From: Pseudarthrobacter sp. NamB4
GTDB taxonomy: Bacteria; Actinomycetota; Actinomycetes; Actinomycetales; Micrococcaceae
Reading direction: 5' to 3'
DNA: 64,000 nucleotides
Assembly: GCF_005796185.1 (NCBI RefSeq)
Contig: NZ_VAHM01000004.1
Location: 124,001-188,000 of the forward strand
Shown here piece by piece: positions 34,032 to 43,555 of this stretch; position 1 is the stretch's first letter, and each line of letters starts with the position of its first letter. The position numbers were made by a program, and so were the translations under genes. The notes below the pieces were generated by a model. The model saw only the letters and a list, made by a program, of their open reading frames with translations, was not told the DNA's origin and ran no database searches.

Positions 34032-35582
34032 ATGAACCTTCTCCGGACCAAATCCATCGAGCAGTCGATCGCCGACGCCGATGAGCCCGGACGCAAGCTC
34101 AAGCGCTCCCTCAGCACCTGGGACCTGATGATCATGGGCGTCGCCGTGGCCGTCGGTGCCGGCATCTTCTCCGTGGGCGCCAAGGCAGCTGCCAACTTTT
34201 CCGGCCCGGCAGTGACCCTGTCCTTCGCCATCGCCGCCATCACCTGCGCGCTGGCCATTATGTGCTACGCCGAGTTTGCCACCGCCATCCCCGTGGCAGG
34301 CTCCGCGTACGTTTTCACCTACGCCACCATGGGCGAATTCCTCGCCTGGATCATCGGCTGGAACCTGATCCTGGAGCTCTTCACCGCCGCCGCCGTCATC
34401 GCAAAGTACTGGGGCATCTACCTCAGCAAGGTCTTTGCCCTCATGGGGGCGGACATCCCGCCGGCGATCTCCCTGAGCGGGGTTGACCTCTACTGGGGCG
34501 CGTTCCTGATCGTGGCAGTGTTTACCGTGCTGCTGGTGCTGGGCACCAAGCTGTCCGCCCGCGTCGGCAACATCTTCACCCTGATCAAGATCGGCGTCGT
34601 CCTCTTCGTGATCGTGGTGGGCTTCACCTACGTCAAGTTCGAAAACTACGCCCCCTTCATTCCGGCCGCAGAGCCCACGGGTGGCACCGGCACCGCAGAC
34701 GTCCTGAAGCAGTCCTTCTTCGGATTCCTGACCGGGGCCGCACCGGCACAATACGGCACCCTGGGCATCTTCGCCGGCGCCGCGCTGGTGTTCTTCGCCT
34801 TCATCGGTTTCGACGTGGTGGCCACCTCCGCTGAGGAAGTGAAGAACCCGCAGAAGACGCTGCCCCGCGGCATCTTCGGGGGCCTCGCACTGGTGACCCT
34901 GCTCTACATCCTGGTGTCGCTGGCGCTCACCGGCATGGTGTCCTACACCCAACTGGCGGAGGCGGAGAACCCCACGCTCACCACGGCCTTTGAAGCAGTG
35001 GGCGATACCTCCGCCGCCAAGATCATTGCCTTCGGTTCCCTGGTGGGCCTGACCACCGTGATCATGGTGCTCCTCATGGGCCTGTCCCGCGTGGTCCTGG
35101 CCATGAGCCGCGACGGACTCCTGCCCCGAGCGCTGTCCAAGACCAGTGAAAAGCGTTCGACGCCGGTGCGCCTCCAGGTCATCTGCGGTGCCGCAGTGGC
35201 CCTGGTGGCAGGCCTGACCAACGTGGACCTGCTTGAGGAAATGATCAACATCGGAACGCTCTCCGCGTTTGTGGTGGTGAGCCTCGGCATCCTGGTGCTC
35301 CGGAAGAAACGCCCGGACCTGAAGCCCGCTTTCCGCGTGCCGTTTGGCAAAGTCCTGCCGATCGTCTCGGCGCTGCTGTGCCTCTACCTGATGACCAACC
35401 TGGCAGTGGAGACCTGGATCTTCTTCGCCATCTGGCTGGTTATCGGCATGGCGATCTACTTCGCCTACGGCCAGCGCCACTCGCGCCTCAATGAACGCTT
35501 CAGTGCGGCGACAACGGCCGTGAACGGCACTCCTGCTGCCGGCACAGCCCGCAACGCCGAGGACGAGTTCACAAGGGCCTGA
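34032..35582 (+). CDS. APC-family amino acid permease
   Basis: 516 residues with twelve membrane segments. The first (DLMIMGVAVAVGAGIFSVGAKAA) carries the GxGIF substrate-binding loop of the basic amino acid/polyamine APC group (YfnA/CAT-like), and FAFIGFDVVATSAEEVKNPQ is the conserved segment 6-7 loop. Uptake of an amino acid by proton symport is likely; the substrate is not fixed by sequence. Monocistronic, closed by a long hairpin. Confidence 0.88.
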   Translation: MNLLRTKSIEQSIADADEPGRKLKRSLSTWDLMIMGVAVAVGAGIFSVGAKAAANFSGPAVTLSFAIAAITCALAIMCYAEFATAIPVAGSAYVFTYATMGEFLAWIIGWNLILELFTAAAVIAKYWGIYLSKVFALMGADIPPAISLSGVDLYWGAFLIVAVFTVLLVLGTKLSARVGNIFTLIKIGVVLFVIVVGFTYVKFENYAPFIPAAEPTGGTGTADVLKQSFFGFLTGAAPAQYGTLGIFAGAALVFFAFIGFDVVATSAEEVKNPQKTLPRGIFGGLALVTLLYILVSLALTGMVSYTQLAEAENPTLTTAFEAVGDTSAAKIIAFGSLVGLTTVIMVLLMGLSRVVLAMSRDGLLPRALSKTSEKRSTPVRLQVICGAAVALVAGLTNVDLLEEMINIGTLSAFVVVSLGILVLRKKRPDLKPAFRVPFGKVLPIVSALLCLYLMTNLAVETWIFFAIWLVIGMAIYFAYGQRHSRLNERFSAATTAVNGTPAAGTARNAEDEFTRA

Positions 35583-35599
35583 CCCGCCGGATAACTCTT

Positions 35600-35638
35600 G
35601 CTGATGCCCGCCCGGGCTTTTCCCGGGCGGGCATCAGC
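35600..35638. terminator. Long hairpin after the APC permease
   Basis: A perfect 17-bp stem (35600-35616 with 35622-35638) and a CTTTT loop; no downstream T run. Confidence 0.65.
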
Positions 35639-35687
35639 ATGCCCGGGCCCGGCCGGCCGCGCTGAAGCAGCCTCGTAGGATTGGACC

Positions 35688-36293
35688 ATGGCCCGCCCCA
35701 CACGACCCGAACGCAAGGCAGAACTCCTGGCCGCGATCCTTGATTACCTCATGGACAAAACGCTGGCCGAACTGACCTTCCGGAGCCTCGCTGAGGGACT
35801 GGGAATGAGCGCCTATGTGCTGGTGTACCACTTCGGAAGCCGTGACCAGCTGATCAACGACATCGTTGTGTCGATCGAGTCCCGCCTTGACCGGATGCGC
35901 AACACCGATGTGCGGGATATTGACCGGGCAGCCTGGCGCGAGTTCCTGCTGGACTCCTGGCAGTGGACCATGGCCCAGCGGAACCGGCACCTCACCCGAC
36001 TCGAATTTGAAGCGACGGCGCAGGACATTGTGGCCGCCGAGCCGCGGGGGACATCGCAGGAGCACTTCCGCATGCTCCACCACAAAACCCGGGACTGGCT
36101 GATGGTGCAGGGGATTCCGAAGGAGTACGCCGATACCGACGCCCGCCTCTTCACGTCCACCTTCTACGGCCTGCAGTTCGACTTTGTGGTCATGAATGAA
36201 CCGGAAGCCGCCACCAAGGCCTTCGAGCTGATGCTGACGGTGTTCTTCAACAACCTTGAGACCCGCCTGGCCGGAGCCGGCCAGGGGGCCTGA
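35688..36293 (+). CDS. TetR-family transcriptional regulator
   Basis: 201 residues. N-terminal helix-turn-helix (TFRSLAEGLGMSAYVLVYHFGSRDQLI) and an all-helical ligand domain. It lies 105 bases after the APC permease in the same direction, but a strong hairpin separates them, so control of the permease is only a guess. The gene after it is convergent. Confidence 0.85.
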   Translation: MARPTRPERKAELLAAILDYLMDKTLAELTFRSLAEGLGMSAYVLVYHFGSRDQLINDIVVSIESRLDRMRNTDVRDIDRAAWREFLLDSWQWTMAQRNRHLTRLEFEATAQDIVAAEPRGTSQEHFRMLHHKTRDWLMVQGIPKEYADTDARLFTSTFYGLQFDFVVMNEPEAATKAFELMLTVFFNNLETRLAGAGQGA

Positions 36294-36322
36294 CGGCTCC
36301 CGCCCACACGGCAGGACCGCTG

Positions 36323-36958
36323 TCATGGTGCGGCATGCCGGCTGACCCAGTCCACGAGCGGACGCAGGTCCTCCCACAGGTCCGCCAGGTGCTGGACGGC
36401 GGCAGGAGTGCCCAGCCAGTCCGGCCGTCCAAGGTTGACGCCGGCGGAGAGCGATTTGTGCTTCAGGAGTTCTGCGCGCGGATGGTCGCGGGCATAGCCC
36501 CGCGGAACAGTCTTGAGCTTCTCACCCTCGACGGCGAAACCGGCAGCAGTTACAGCTTCCAGGATGTGGCGAAGGGATTCACCGGTGCCCGACGCGTCAA
36601 CGGAGTTGCGGTACCGTGCCAGCTGGGCAGGAGTGCGCGAGTGGTAGCCCCCGCCGACCAGCAGGCCGTCAGCAGAGATCTGCAGGTAATAGCCCACGCC
36701 CTCCTGTGCCGAAGCAACACCACCCTGGGCCGTCTTGTAGGGCGATTTGTCCTCTGAGAACCGGATGTCCCTGTTGGCACGGAAGAGCTTTGGGGGTCCG
36801 AACTGGGGTTCCAGCTCAGCGAGGAGTAACGCGAGTGGTTCCCTGACCAGGGACTGGTAGCTGTTCTTGTGCTCCTGCCACCACTCCCGGTTGTTGTTGT
36901 CCTGGAGCTCCTCGTAAAACTCAAAGGCACCGGGCGTGAGGCCCTGGAAAGTTGTCAT
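36323..36958 (-). CDS. DUF2461 protein
   Basis: 211 residues of DUF2461: FYEELQDNNNREWWQEHK at the start, FRANRDIRFSEDKSPYKT in the middle and a C-terminal KTVPRGYARDHPRAELLKHKS. Conserved in many bacteria; the biochemical role is unknown. Single gene, tail-to-tail with the TetR gene. Confidence 0.88.
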   Translation of the reverse strand: MTTFQGLTPGAFEFYEELQDNNNREWWQEHKNSYQSLVREPLALLLAELEPQFGPPKLFRANRDIRFSEDKSPYKTAQGGVASAQEGVGYYLQISADGLLVGGGYHSRTPAQLARYRNSVDASGTGESLRHILEAVTAAGFAVEGEKLKTVPRGYARDHPRAELLKHKSLSAGVNLGRPDWLGTPAAVQHLADLWEDLRPLVDWVSRHAAP

Positions 36959-37022
36959 GAAGCGATCCTAGGAACGGATAGGGTGCAGGGCCACAGGCAG
37001 AGCCTTCTATGTGGACAAGACA

Positions 37023-37060
37023 AAACCACCCCGCCACGGAAAACCGCGACGGGGTGGTTT
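37023..37060 (-). terminator. Terminator after the catalase gene
   Basis: AAACCACCCCG and CGGGGTGGTTT (11 bp each) with a 16-base loop; on the minus strand the stem runs into TTTTGTC. Confidence 0.7.
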
Positions 37061-37081
37061 CAGCAATTGACAAAAACTGGA

Positions 37082-38578
37082 TCAGCCGATCTTGTTGGCA
37101 GCCTCTGCGTTGGAGGAAGGCGCCGAAGGCGCCGCCGGGGCGCCGAGGTTGGCGCGCAGCTTGGCACCGAGTTCGGCGTCGACGTTGGTCCAGTACTGGA
37201 TGGCGCGTTCCTTGATGTCGGAGCGCTTTACGCCGCCCACGGCACCGGTGATGGTCTCCAGGAAGCGGGCCTTGGCCGCTTCGTCATAGACCTCGCGGTA
37301 CAGGGTGCCGGCCTGGACGAAGTCGCCGTCCTCGGCGTGCAGGGAGTGCGCGGCGAGGGTCAGCTCGCCGTCGTTCTCCCAGCCCCCGGCCGGGTTCTGT
37401 GGCTCAAGCGCAGCCGGGCCGCCGAAGGTGTTCGGGGCGTAGACGGGCACGGAAGGGGCGTTGAAGAGGTAACGTCCGGCGCCGTCCTGGCTGTAGTTGT
37501 TGACCTGGTTCTTGGGCTGGTTTACCGGGATCTGGGCGTGGTTGGTGCCTACGCGGTAGCGGTGTGCGTCCGCGTAGGAGAAGATGCGTGCCTGCAGCAT
37601 CTTGTCCGGGGACGCGGCGATGCCCGGCACGAAATTCGACGGCGCGAAGGTGGCCTGTTCGATCTGCGCGAAGTAGTTCTCCGGGTTCCGGTTCAGTTCC
37701 ATGGTGCCCACCTTGATCAGCGGGTAGTCGCCGTGCGGCCACACCTTGGTCAGGTCGAACGGGTTGAAGCGGTAGGTCTTGGCGTCCTCGTAAGGCATGA
37801 CCTGGACGTGCAGGTCCCAGGACGGGAAGTTGCCGGCCTCGATGTTCTCGGAGAGGTCACGGATGTAGAAGTCCGCATCGGAGCCGGCCAGGGCTTCTGC
37901 CTGCTCGCTGCTCATGGAGTTTACGCCCTGGTTGGACTTGAAGTGGTACTTGACCCAAAAACGCTCACCGGCTTCATTGATCCACTGGTAGGTGTGCGAG
38001 CCGTAGCCCTGCATTTCCCGCCAGGAGGCGGGCAGGCCGCGGTCGCCCATCAGCCAGGTCACCTGGTGTGCGGACTCGGGGGACAGGGTCCAGAAGTCCC
38101 ACTGCATGTCGGCGTCGCGCAGGTGGGTGCCGGGCAGGCGCTTCTGGGAGTGGATGAAGTCCGGGAACTTGATGCCGTCGCGGATGAAGAATACCGGGGT
38201 GTTGTTGCCCACGAGGTCGTAGTTGCCCTCGCTGGTGTAGAACTTCACGGCGAAACCGCGGGGATCGCGCCAGGTGTCCGGGGAACCGTTCTCGCCTGCG
38301 ACGGACGAGAAGCGGATCAGCATCTCGGTTTCGACGCCCGGCTGCAGGAACGCTGCCTTCGTGTACCTGGACATGTCCTCGGTGGTTTTGAACGTACCGA
38401 ATGCACCGCCGCCCTTGGCGTGCACTACGCGCTCCGGAACCCGCTCACGGTTGAACTGGGCGAGCTTCTCCACCAGGTAGTGGTCAGTCAGGATGATGGC
38501 ACCGTCGGCACCAACTGACTTAGAGTGCGCGTCGGATGTAACCGGTGCACCAGACTGGGTTGTCGAAACGACAGTCAT
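37082..38578 (-). CDS. katA: Monofunctional heme catalase
   Basis: 498 residues, a small-subunit clade catalase. Catalytic His in [12 protein letters not shown], Asn in [11 protein letters not shown] and proximal heme Tyr in [15 protein letters not shown]. It converts hydrogen peroxide to water and oxygen in the cytoplasm. The last 25 residues are an Ala/Pro/Ser-rich tail. The gene starts 8 bases after the fur-type gene and is co-transcribed with it. Confidence 0.95.
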   Translation of the reverse strand: MTVVSTTQSGAPVTSDAHSKSVGADGAIILTDHYLVEKLAQFNRERVPERVVHAKGGGAFGTFKTTEDMSRYTKAAFLQPGVETEMLIRFSSVAGENGSPDTWRDPRGFAVKFYTSEGNYDLVGNNTPVFFIRDGIKFPDFIHSQKRLPGTHLRDADMQWDFWTLSPESAHQVTWLMGDRGLPASWREMQGYGSHTYQWINEAGERFWVKYHFKSNQGVNSMSSEQAEALAGSDADFYIRDLSENIEAGNFPSWDLHVQVMPYEDAKTYRFNPFDLTKVWPHGDYPLIKVGTMELNRNPENYFAQIEQATFAPSNFVPGIAASPDKMLQARIFSYADAHRYRVGTNHAQIPVNQPKNQVNNYSQDGAGRYLFNAPSVPVYAPNTFGGPAALEPQNPAGGWENDGELTLAAHSLHAEDGDFVQAGTLYREVYDEAAKARFLETITGAVGGVKRSDIKERAIQYWTNVDAELGAKLRANLGAPAAPSAPSSNAEAANKIG

Positions 38579-38585
38579 TGTTCTC

Positions 38586-39071
38586 CTATTTCTCTGTTTC
38601 TTGTACGGGATGAATGGAAGGAAGTTGTTGGGACTGCTGGCAGTCCTGGCAGATGCCCTGGTACATCACATCGGCGATCTGGATGGTCATCGGTTTGGCG
38701 TTCTCGTCCCAATGCGGCGTCAGGCAGGGCGCATGGCCCACTGCGCAGTCCACGTCCTCCACACGGCCACAGCTGATGCAGATGGCGTGGTGGTGGTTGT
38801 CTCCGACCCGGGTTTCGTAGAGGGCCGGGGAATGCGGCGGCTCAAACCGGCGCAGCATGTGCAGATCCGTCAGGTCCCCCAGGACCACATATACGGACTG
38901 GGCGGTCAACTCGGGTAGCTCAGCGCGGGCCGCGGTGAGGATGCTTTCCGCGGGGGAGTGGGGATGGCGTTCGACGGCGGCGAGGACCGCCAGGCGCTGT
39001 TTGGTCACCCTGCGGCCATGGGCGCGAAGGGCCGCTGCCCATGCCTCGTGGCCGTCAAAATGCTCCGTCAT
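38586..39071 (-). CDS. Fur-family repressor, probable peroxide sensor
   Basis: 161 residues. Winged helix ([32 protein letters not shown]), the metal-binding block [10 protein letters not shown] and a second CxxC (CQDC) for the structural zinc are present. It is the first gene of an operon with catalase, the FurA/CatR/PerR-type layout, and a perfect palindrome lies 16 bases upstream, so it should repress itself and katA and release on peroxide oxidation. An iron-responsive role cannot be excluded by sequence. Confidence 0.88.
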   Translation of the reverse strand: MTEHFDGHEAWAAALRAHGRRVTKQRLAVLAAVERHPHSPAESILTAARAELPELTAQSVYVVLGDLTDLHMLRRFEPPHSPALYETRVGDNHHHAICISCGRVEDVDCAVGHAPCLTPHWDENAKPMTIQIADVMYQGICQDCQQSQQLPSIHPVQETEK

Positions 39072-39086
39072 GGCTCCATTGAAGCA

Positions 39087-39111
39087 CTTATTGTGAGCTT
39101 CTCACAATAAG
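39087..39111. promoter_or_regulatory. Fur-type operator, perfect 11-bp inverted repeat
   Basis: CTTATTGTGAG-CTT-CTCACAATAAG is perfect over both arms. It lies between the fur-katA start (39071) and the divergent MFS gene (39167), so it could control both. Confidence 0.8.
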
Positions 39112-39166
39112 GCTTGGCTAACCTCTGCGGAACCCCAGGTCACACTGGAAACATTAAGGTTGCAGG

Positions 39167-40438
39167 GTGGGGAAACTGCTCGCTGACATCACGCCGCTCA
39201 AGGAGAGCGCAGCCTTCCGCCGGCTTTGGCTCGGTTCGGCGGTATCCGCGGTCGGAAGCCAACTGACCCTGGTGGCAGTAAGCCTGGAGGTTTACCGCCT
39301 GACGCAGGACAGTTTCTACGTGGGCCTGCTGGCGGTGTTTGCACTGGTGCCGCTGGTGATCGGTGGACTGCTGGGCGGATCCATCGCAGACTCCCACGAT
39401 CGGCGCCGGGTTGCCCTGCTGGCCACGACGGTGCTGTGGCTGACCACCGGGCTTATAGCCCTGCAGTCCTGGCTGCAGGTGGGGAACGTCTGGGTCCTGT
39501 ACCTGCTGGTGGCTGCGCAGAGCGGAGCGCAGGCCATCAACCAGCCGGCGCGCAGTGCCATCCTTCCCATGCTGGTCCGGAAAGAACTCCTGCCCGCCGC
39601 CAATGCCCTCAGCATGATGTCCTTCGGCCTGGCCATGACGGCCGGTCCGCTGCTGGCCGGCGTGCTGGTGGCCTGGGTGGGGTTTGGCTGGACCTATACC
39701 CTTGATTTCCTCACCTTCGCCTTCGTGCTGTGGGCGGTGTACCGGCTGCCGCCCCTGCCGCCGTCGGGAACTCCTGGAAAGCCTGGCATCCGCTCCGTCG
39801 TTGAAGGATTCCGCTTCCTTGGCACCCGGCCCAACCTCCGGATGACTTTCGTCATCGACCTGATCGCCATGATCCTGGCCCAGCCGCGGGCCCTGATGCC
39901 GGCCATTGGCGCCGTTATGATCGGCGGTGGCGAGGCCACCGTGGGCGTGCTGCTGGCCTCCACCGCCGTCGGTGCCTTCCTGGCCGGCCTGTTTTCCGGG
40001 CCGCTTGGCAGCGTCCGCCGGCAGGGGAGTGCCGTGGTCTTCTCGGTGATGGGCTGGGGTGCGTCCATAGCGGCGTTCGGTTTTGTGGTGCTGCTGGCCG
40101 GACCTGCCCCGGGCGGAGCGGTGACGCTCTGGCTGCTCCCGGCAGCTGTGTGTTGCGCGCTGGCCGGAATCGCCGATTCGATCAGCAGCGTCTTCCGGAA
40201 CACTATCCTCCAGGCGGCAACCCCGGACCATCTCCGTGGCCGGTTGCAAGGGGTGTTCATTGTGGTGGTGGCCGGCGGTCCGAGGATCGGCGACCTGCTG
40301 GCGGGGGCCGCGACCAGGATCGTGGCCGAGGGCTGGGTCCTGCTGCTTGGCGGGATGCTGTGCACTGCAGCCGCGTGGGCGGCGGCCATGCTGCAGCCGG
40401 GATTCCGCAGGTATGACGCACGGAACCCCGCTCCCTAG
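39167..40438 (+). CDS. MFS exporter (EntS/MFS_3-like)
   Basis: 423 residues from a GTG start, twelve membrane segments. LLGGSIADSHDRRRV is the loop 2-3 signature; DFLTFAFVLWAVYRLPPLPP and FRNTILQAATPDHLRGRLQG are typical of the EntS-like exporter group, which includes siderophore exporters. It shares its upstream region with the Fur-type palindrome, suggesting metal or peroxide control; no siderophore genes are nearby. Confidence 0.83.
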   Translation: MGKLLADITPLKESAAFRRLWLGSAVSAVGSQLTLVAVSLEVYRLTQDSFYVGLLAVFALVPLVIGGLLGGSIADSHDRRRVALLATTVLWLTTGLIALQSWLQVGNVWVLYLLVAAQSGAQAINQPARSAILPMLVRKELLPAANALSMMSFGLAMTAGPLLAGVLVAWVGFGWTYTLDFLTFAFVLWAVYRLPPLPPSGTPGKPGIRSVVEGFRFLGTRPNLRMTFVIDLIAMILAQPRALMPAIGAVMIGGGEATVGVLLASTAVGAFLAGLFSGPLGSVRRQGSAVVFSVMGWGASIAAFGFVVLLAGPAPGGAVTLWLLPAAVCCALAGIADSISSVFRNTILQAATPDHLRGRLQGVFIVVVAGGPRIGDLLAGAATRIVAEGWVLLLGGMLCTAAAWAAAMLQPGFRRYDARNPAP

Positions 40439-40470
40439 ACAGCCGTTCCCTTAGTGAGTAAGGAGGAGAC

Positions 40471-41340
40471 GTGCACAAACACTACAACGGCCTCAAGACA
40501 GCGGCGCTGTTCGGCGTGCTGTGGGCAATGCTCCTGGGGCTGGGGGCGGTGATCGGCACCAGCACCCGCAGTTCTGCCCCGATCTGGATCATGGCCCTGG
40601 TGGGCATTGCCACCACCGCGTACGGCTACTGGAACAGCGACAAGATCGCCATCCGGGCCATGGCGGCCTATCCGGTAAGCGAAGCGCAGGCGCCGCAGCT
40701 GTACCAGATCGTTCGTGAGCTCTCCGTGCGGGCCAACCAGCCCATGCCCCGCATTTACCTCTCGCCCACCATGAACCCGAACGCCTTCGCCACCGGACGG
40801 AATCCCCGGAACGCGGCGGTCTGCTGCACCGAGGGGATCCTGCGGCTCCTGGACCCGCGCGAGCTCCGCGGCGTCCTGGGGCACGAACTCATGCACGTCT
40901 ACAACCGTGACATCCTCACATCTTCTGTGGCAACCGCCGTTGCAGGCGTGATTACCTCGGTGGGCCAGATGATGCTGTTCTTTGGCGGCGGTGACCGGCG
41001 GAATTCGAACCCGCTGGCAATGATTGCCATGGCCCTGCTGGCCCCCTTCGCGGCGTCCCTGATCCAGCTGGCCATTTCGCGGACGCGGGAGTACGACGCC
41101 GACGAGGACGGTTCGGCGCTGACCGGCGATCCGTTGGCGCTTGCCTCAGCCCTGGCCAAGATCGAGCGCGGCGTGAGCATTGCCCCGCTGCCCCAGGACC
41201 AGCGGCTGGTCAACGCGTCGCACCTGATGATCGCCAACCCGTTCCGCGGCGGGGCCATGAACAAGCTGTTTGCGACGCATCCCCCCATGCGGGACCGGAT
41301 TGCCCGGCTGGAGCGAATGGCGGGGCGGCCGCTGGCCTGA
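40471..41340 (+). CDS. htpX: Membrane zinc metalloprotease HtpX
   Basis: 289 residues from a GTG start with TAAGGAGGA upstream. Two N-terminal membrane segments, the zinc motif HELMH near residue 138, two more hydrophobic segments and the third ligand Glu in SRTREYDADE. It degrades damaged membrane proteins. It follows the MFS gene by 32 bases and may share its transcript; a strong terminator follows. Confidence 0.93.
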   Translation: MHKHYNGLKTAALFGVLWAMLLGLGAVIGTSTRSSAPIWIMALVGIATTAYGYWNSDKIAIRAMAAYPVSEAQAPQLYQIVRELSVRANQPMPRIYLSPTMNPNAFATGRNPRNAAVCCTEGILRLLDPRELRGVLGHELMHVYNRDILTSSVATAVAGVITSVGQMMLFFGGGDRRNSNPLAMIAMALLAPFAASLIQLAISRTREYDADEDGSALTGDPLALASALAKIERGVSIAPLPQDQRLVNASHLMIANPFRGGAMNKLFATHPPMRDRIARLERMAGRPLA

Positions 41341-41414
41341 CGCCTGCAGGGCAGCAGGAGGGATCGGGCGACGCGCACGCTGCCCTTCGACGCGCAAGTT
41401 CCCCGGTGACATGC

Positions 41415-41458
41415 AAAGAGGCTGGCGCCACCCATATGTTGGGTGCGCCAGCCTCTTT
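41415..41458. terminator. Two-way terminator between htpX and yajQ
   Basis: AAAGAGGCTGGCG with CGCCAGCCTCTTT (13 bp) and inner CACCCA / TGGGTG (6 bp), one bulged C and a 5-base loop. A's and T's flank the stem on both strands. Confidence 0.85.
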
Positions 41459-41506
41459 CCGTGGCGGCAGAACTTGTGCGCGTCGAAAACGACGGCGGGG
41501 GCGAGA

Positions 41507-41998
41507 CTAGCTGCGGAAGTTTACGAACTGCAGGTCGGCTTCGTCGAAGTCCTTCAGCAGGGCCATGGTGGCCTGCAGGTCATCGCGTGACTTGGAGGAG
41601 ACGCGGAGCTCGTCGCCCTGGATCTGCGACTTGACCGACTTGGGCCCTTCGTCGCGGATGAGTTTGTTGATTTTCTTGGCCAGGTCCTGGGCGATGCCCT
41701 CCTTGATGGAGGCTTCCAGGCGGTACTCCTTGCCGGAGGCGTAAGGCTCGCCGCTGTCCAGGGACTTGAGGGAGATGCCACGCTTGATCAGCTTGGACTG
41801 GAAGACATCCAGGACAGCCTTGACGCGCTCTTCCGAGTTGGCTTTCATAAGGATGTTCTCACCGCTGAAGTCAATCTCGGCGCCAACCCCCTTGAAGTCA
41901 TAGCGCTGGGCAATTTCCTTCTGGGACTGATTGAGCGCGTTGGCTACTTCCTGCTTGTCCACTTTGCTTACGACGTCGAACGTTGACTCGCCTGCCAT
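41507..41998 (-). CDS. YajQ family nucleotide-binding protein
   Basis: 163 residues from the ATG at 41998 with AAAGGAG 3-4 bases upstream. STFDVVSKVDKQEVANAL at the N-terminus and the end DDLQATMALLKDFDEADLQF are YajQ (DUF520) signatures; the fold is two ferredoxin-like domains. Some members bind cyclic di-GMP. Single gene. Confidence 0.93.
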   Translation of the reverse strand: MAGESTFDVVSKVDKQEVANALNQSQKEIAQRYDFKGVGAEIDFSGENILMKANSEERVKAVLDVFQSKLIKRGISLKSLDSGEPYASGKEYRLEASIKEGIAQDLAKKINKLIRDEGPKSVKSQIQGDELRVSSKSRDDLQATMALLKDFDEADLQFVNFRS

Positions 41999-42183
41999 GA
42001 CTCTCCTTTGCTGGTGGGAGCCCTGCACGCAGACAGGGCATGATCACTGCATTCCAGCCTAATACGGATGCCGGCCCCGATGCGGCTGCCCGGTTCACAG
42101 TTCCCTCCCAGCTGACGCTCCGCAGGAACGAAGGAGGGCCGGGAAGAGTTAGACCTGTTGGAAGCAGTCCGAAGGGAAACAAC

Positions 42184-42435
42184 ATGCACAGCAAGGCCGC
42201 CACCTACGTCATCCTCAGGTCGTCATCAGCAGGGGCGGTGGCGGCAGCGACGTCGTCCGTGGCAGCGGCAGCGGTGGCGGCGTCCATCATCTTCTCCCCG
42301 GTGGGCGATGAGTCATCCCGGATGGAGGGTGTCCGCGAGGACCTGCAGCGGGCAGTCCAACTGAACCAGATCACTGAGGAACAGGCCGTGAAGTTCGAGG
42401 CCAGGCTCGCCGGCCGGCTCCTCGGCGAGGGCTGA
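42184..42435 (+). CDS. Small alanine-rich membrane protein, hypothetical
   Basis: 83 residues with GAAGGGAAA just upstream of the ATG. One hydrophobic segment (residues 16-38, AGAVAAATSSVAAAAVAASII) and a charged amphipathic C-terminal half (EDLQRAVQLNQITEEQAVKF). No family recognised. Coding potential rests on the ribosome site and a composition typical of neighbouring genes. Confidence 0.45.
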   Translation: MHSKAATYVILRSSSAGAVAAATSSVAAAAVAASIIFSPVGDESSRMEGVREDLQRAVQLNQITEEQAVKFEARLAGRLLGEG

Positions 42436-42607
42436 CGCCGCCGGTTTTCCGCGTATTTCCGGGACGTTTGCCGCCCGGCAGGGGCCGATTCGATTCTTCA
42501 GCGGAAGTTCTGTAAAGTTGTCTTGCCCGCGGTTACTGGAAGCGGAACGGCCCGGAAACGGACGTTCTTTATGACTGCAGCCGGGGGTGATCTTCTTTTT
42601 GAAGTTC

Positions 42608-42689
42608 GGCAGATTACCCGAGCGGCCAAAGGGGGCTGACTGTAAATCAGCTGGCAACGCCTACGGGGGTTCGAATCCCTCATCTGCCA
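42608..42689 (+). tRNA. tRNA-Tyr (GUA)
   Basis: Acceptor GGCAGAT pairs with ATCTGCC; anticodon GTA is at 42642-42644 in the stem CTGAC/GTCAG-type arm; a long variable arm marks a class II tRNA, and the T loop is GGGGGTTCGAATCCC. CCA is not encoded. A terminator follows 10 bases later. Confidence 0.96.
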
Positions 42690-42698
42690 CCCGAGGAG

Positions 42699-42735
42699 AA
42701 ACCTCCGGAACCACCAGGTTCCGGAGGTTTTTTCG
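42699..42735 (+). terminator. Terminator after tRNA-Tyr
   Basis: AAACCTCCGGAACC pairs with GGTTCCGGAGGTTT around the loop ACCA and is followed by TTTTC. Confidence 0.9.
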
Positions 42736-42975
42736 TGCCTGGGGCCTGCTCCTGCACTTCCGTCATGGGCTTGTTCACAGATCCTGCCCTTGAAGGGTTC
42801 TGAAGCGCGAAAGGCCAGGAATCCATGAAGCGGCCGGCACTCTGGGCGGAAAATCTCCTTCGAAAACCGTGCAAAACCGCCGTCGACACTGCCGGAGGGG
42901 CGGCGTAGGCTGGCAGCATCGGCGCATGTGCCCCGATGCCCTGCGTCGATACATCCATCGATGAAGGAGGATCCA

Positions 42976-43407
42976 ATGAGTGCTGTACGTGAATTCATGA
43001 CCACGGACGCACGGTGTATTAGTGAAAACCAGTCCCTGGTGGACGCGGCCCGGATGATGATGGATCTTGACTGCGGATCACTGCCGATTTGTGGTGATGA
43101 CGGCAAGTTGAAGGGCATGATCACCGACCGCGACATTGTCCTCAAATGCGTTGCCGCCGGCCGCAACCCGGCCGACGTTATGGCCCGGGACCTCGCCGCC
43201 GGCAAGCCATACTGGATTGACGCCGACGCCAACGTTGACGCTGCCATCGAGATGATGGAAACGCACCAGGTCCGCCGGCTTCCCGTGATCGCCGACCACA
43301 AACTGGTGGGCATCATCAGCCAGGGTGACATTGCCCGGAATTACTCCGAGCAGCGTGTGGGCGAACTGGTGGAGCACATTTCGGAACGCAAGCGGATGAA
43401 CGCTTAG
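42976..43407 (+). CDS. CBS-domain protein
   Basis: 143 residues, entirely a tandem CBS pair: VREFMTTDARCISENQSLVDAARMMM, GMITDRDIVLKCVA, a second unit ending LVGIISQGDIARNYSE. Stand-alone CBS pairs bind adenine nucleotides and sense energy state; some act in hypoxia or stress responses. GAAGGAGG lies upstream of the ATG. Single gene with a terminator 36 bases after it. Confidence 0.9.
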   Translation: MSAVREFMTTDARCISENQSLVDAARMMMDLDCGSLPICGDDGKLKGMITDRDIVLKCVAAGRNPADVMARDLAAGKPYWIDADANVDAAIEMMETHQVRRLPVIADHKLVGIISQGDIARNYSEQRVGELVEHISERKRMNA

Positions 43408-43442
43408 CCGGAGCTGCTGCGCCAGGAATTCCACGCAACCTG

Positions 43443-43470
43443 CGCCACGGAGCCCGTCTCCGTGGCGTTT
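43443..43470 (+). terminator. Terminator after the CBS-domain gene
   Basis: CGCCACGGAG, loop CCCGT, CTCCGTGGCG, then TTTCTTGT. Confidence 0.8.
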
Positions 43471-43555
43471 CTTGTGCGCGGTCTTGCCTGTCCGCGGCTC
43501 CACACCCTTCGCTGCCAAGAGCCGCGGACAAGCTTATGCAAACCGTTTGCCGAAG

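Noticed and set aside
33837-35480. 547-codon minus-strand frame opposite the APC permease
   Set aside because: His/Gln/Gly-rich shadow; the plus strand has a clear permease.
43538-43550. Palindrome GCAAAC-C-GTTTGC
   Set aside because: Lies between two convergent gene ends, where an operator has nothing to control; likely chance.
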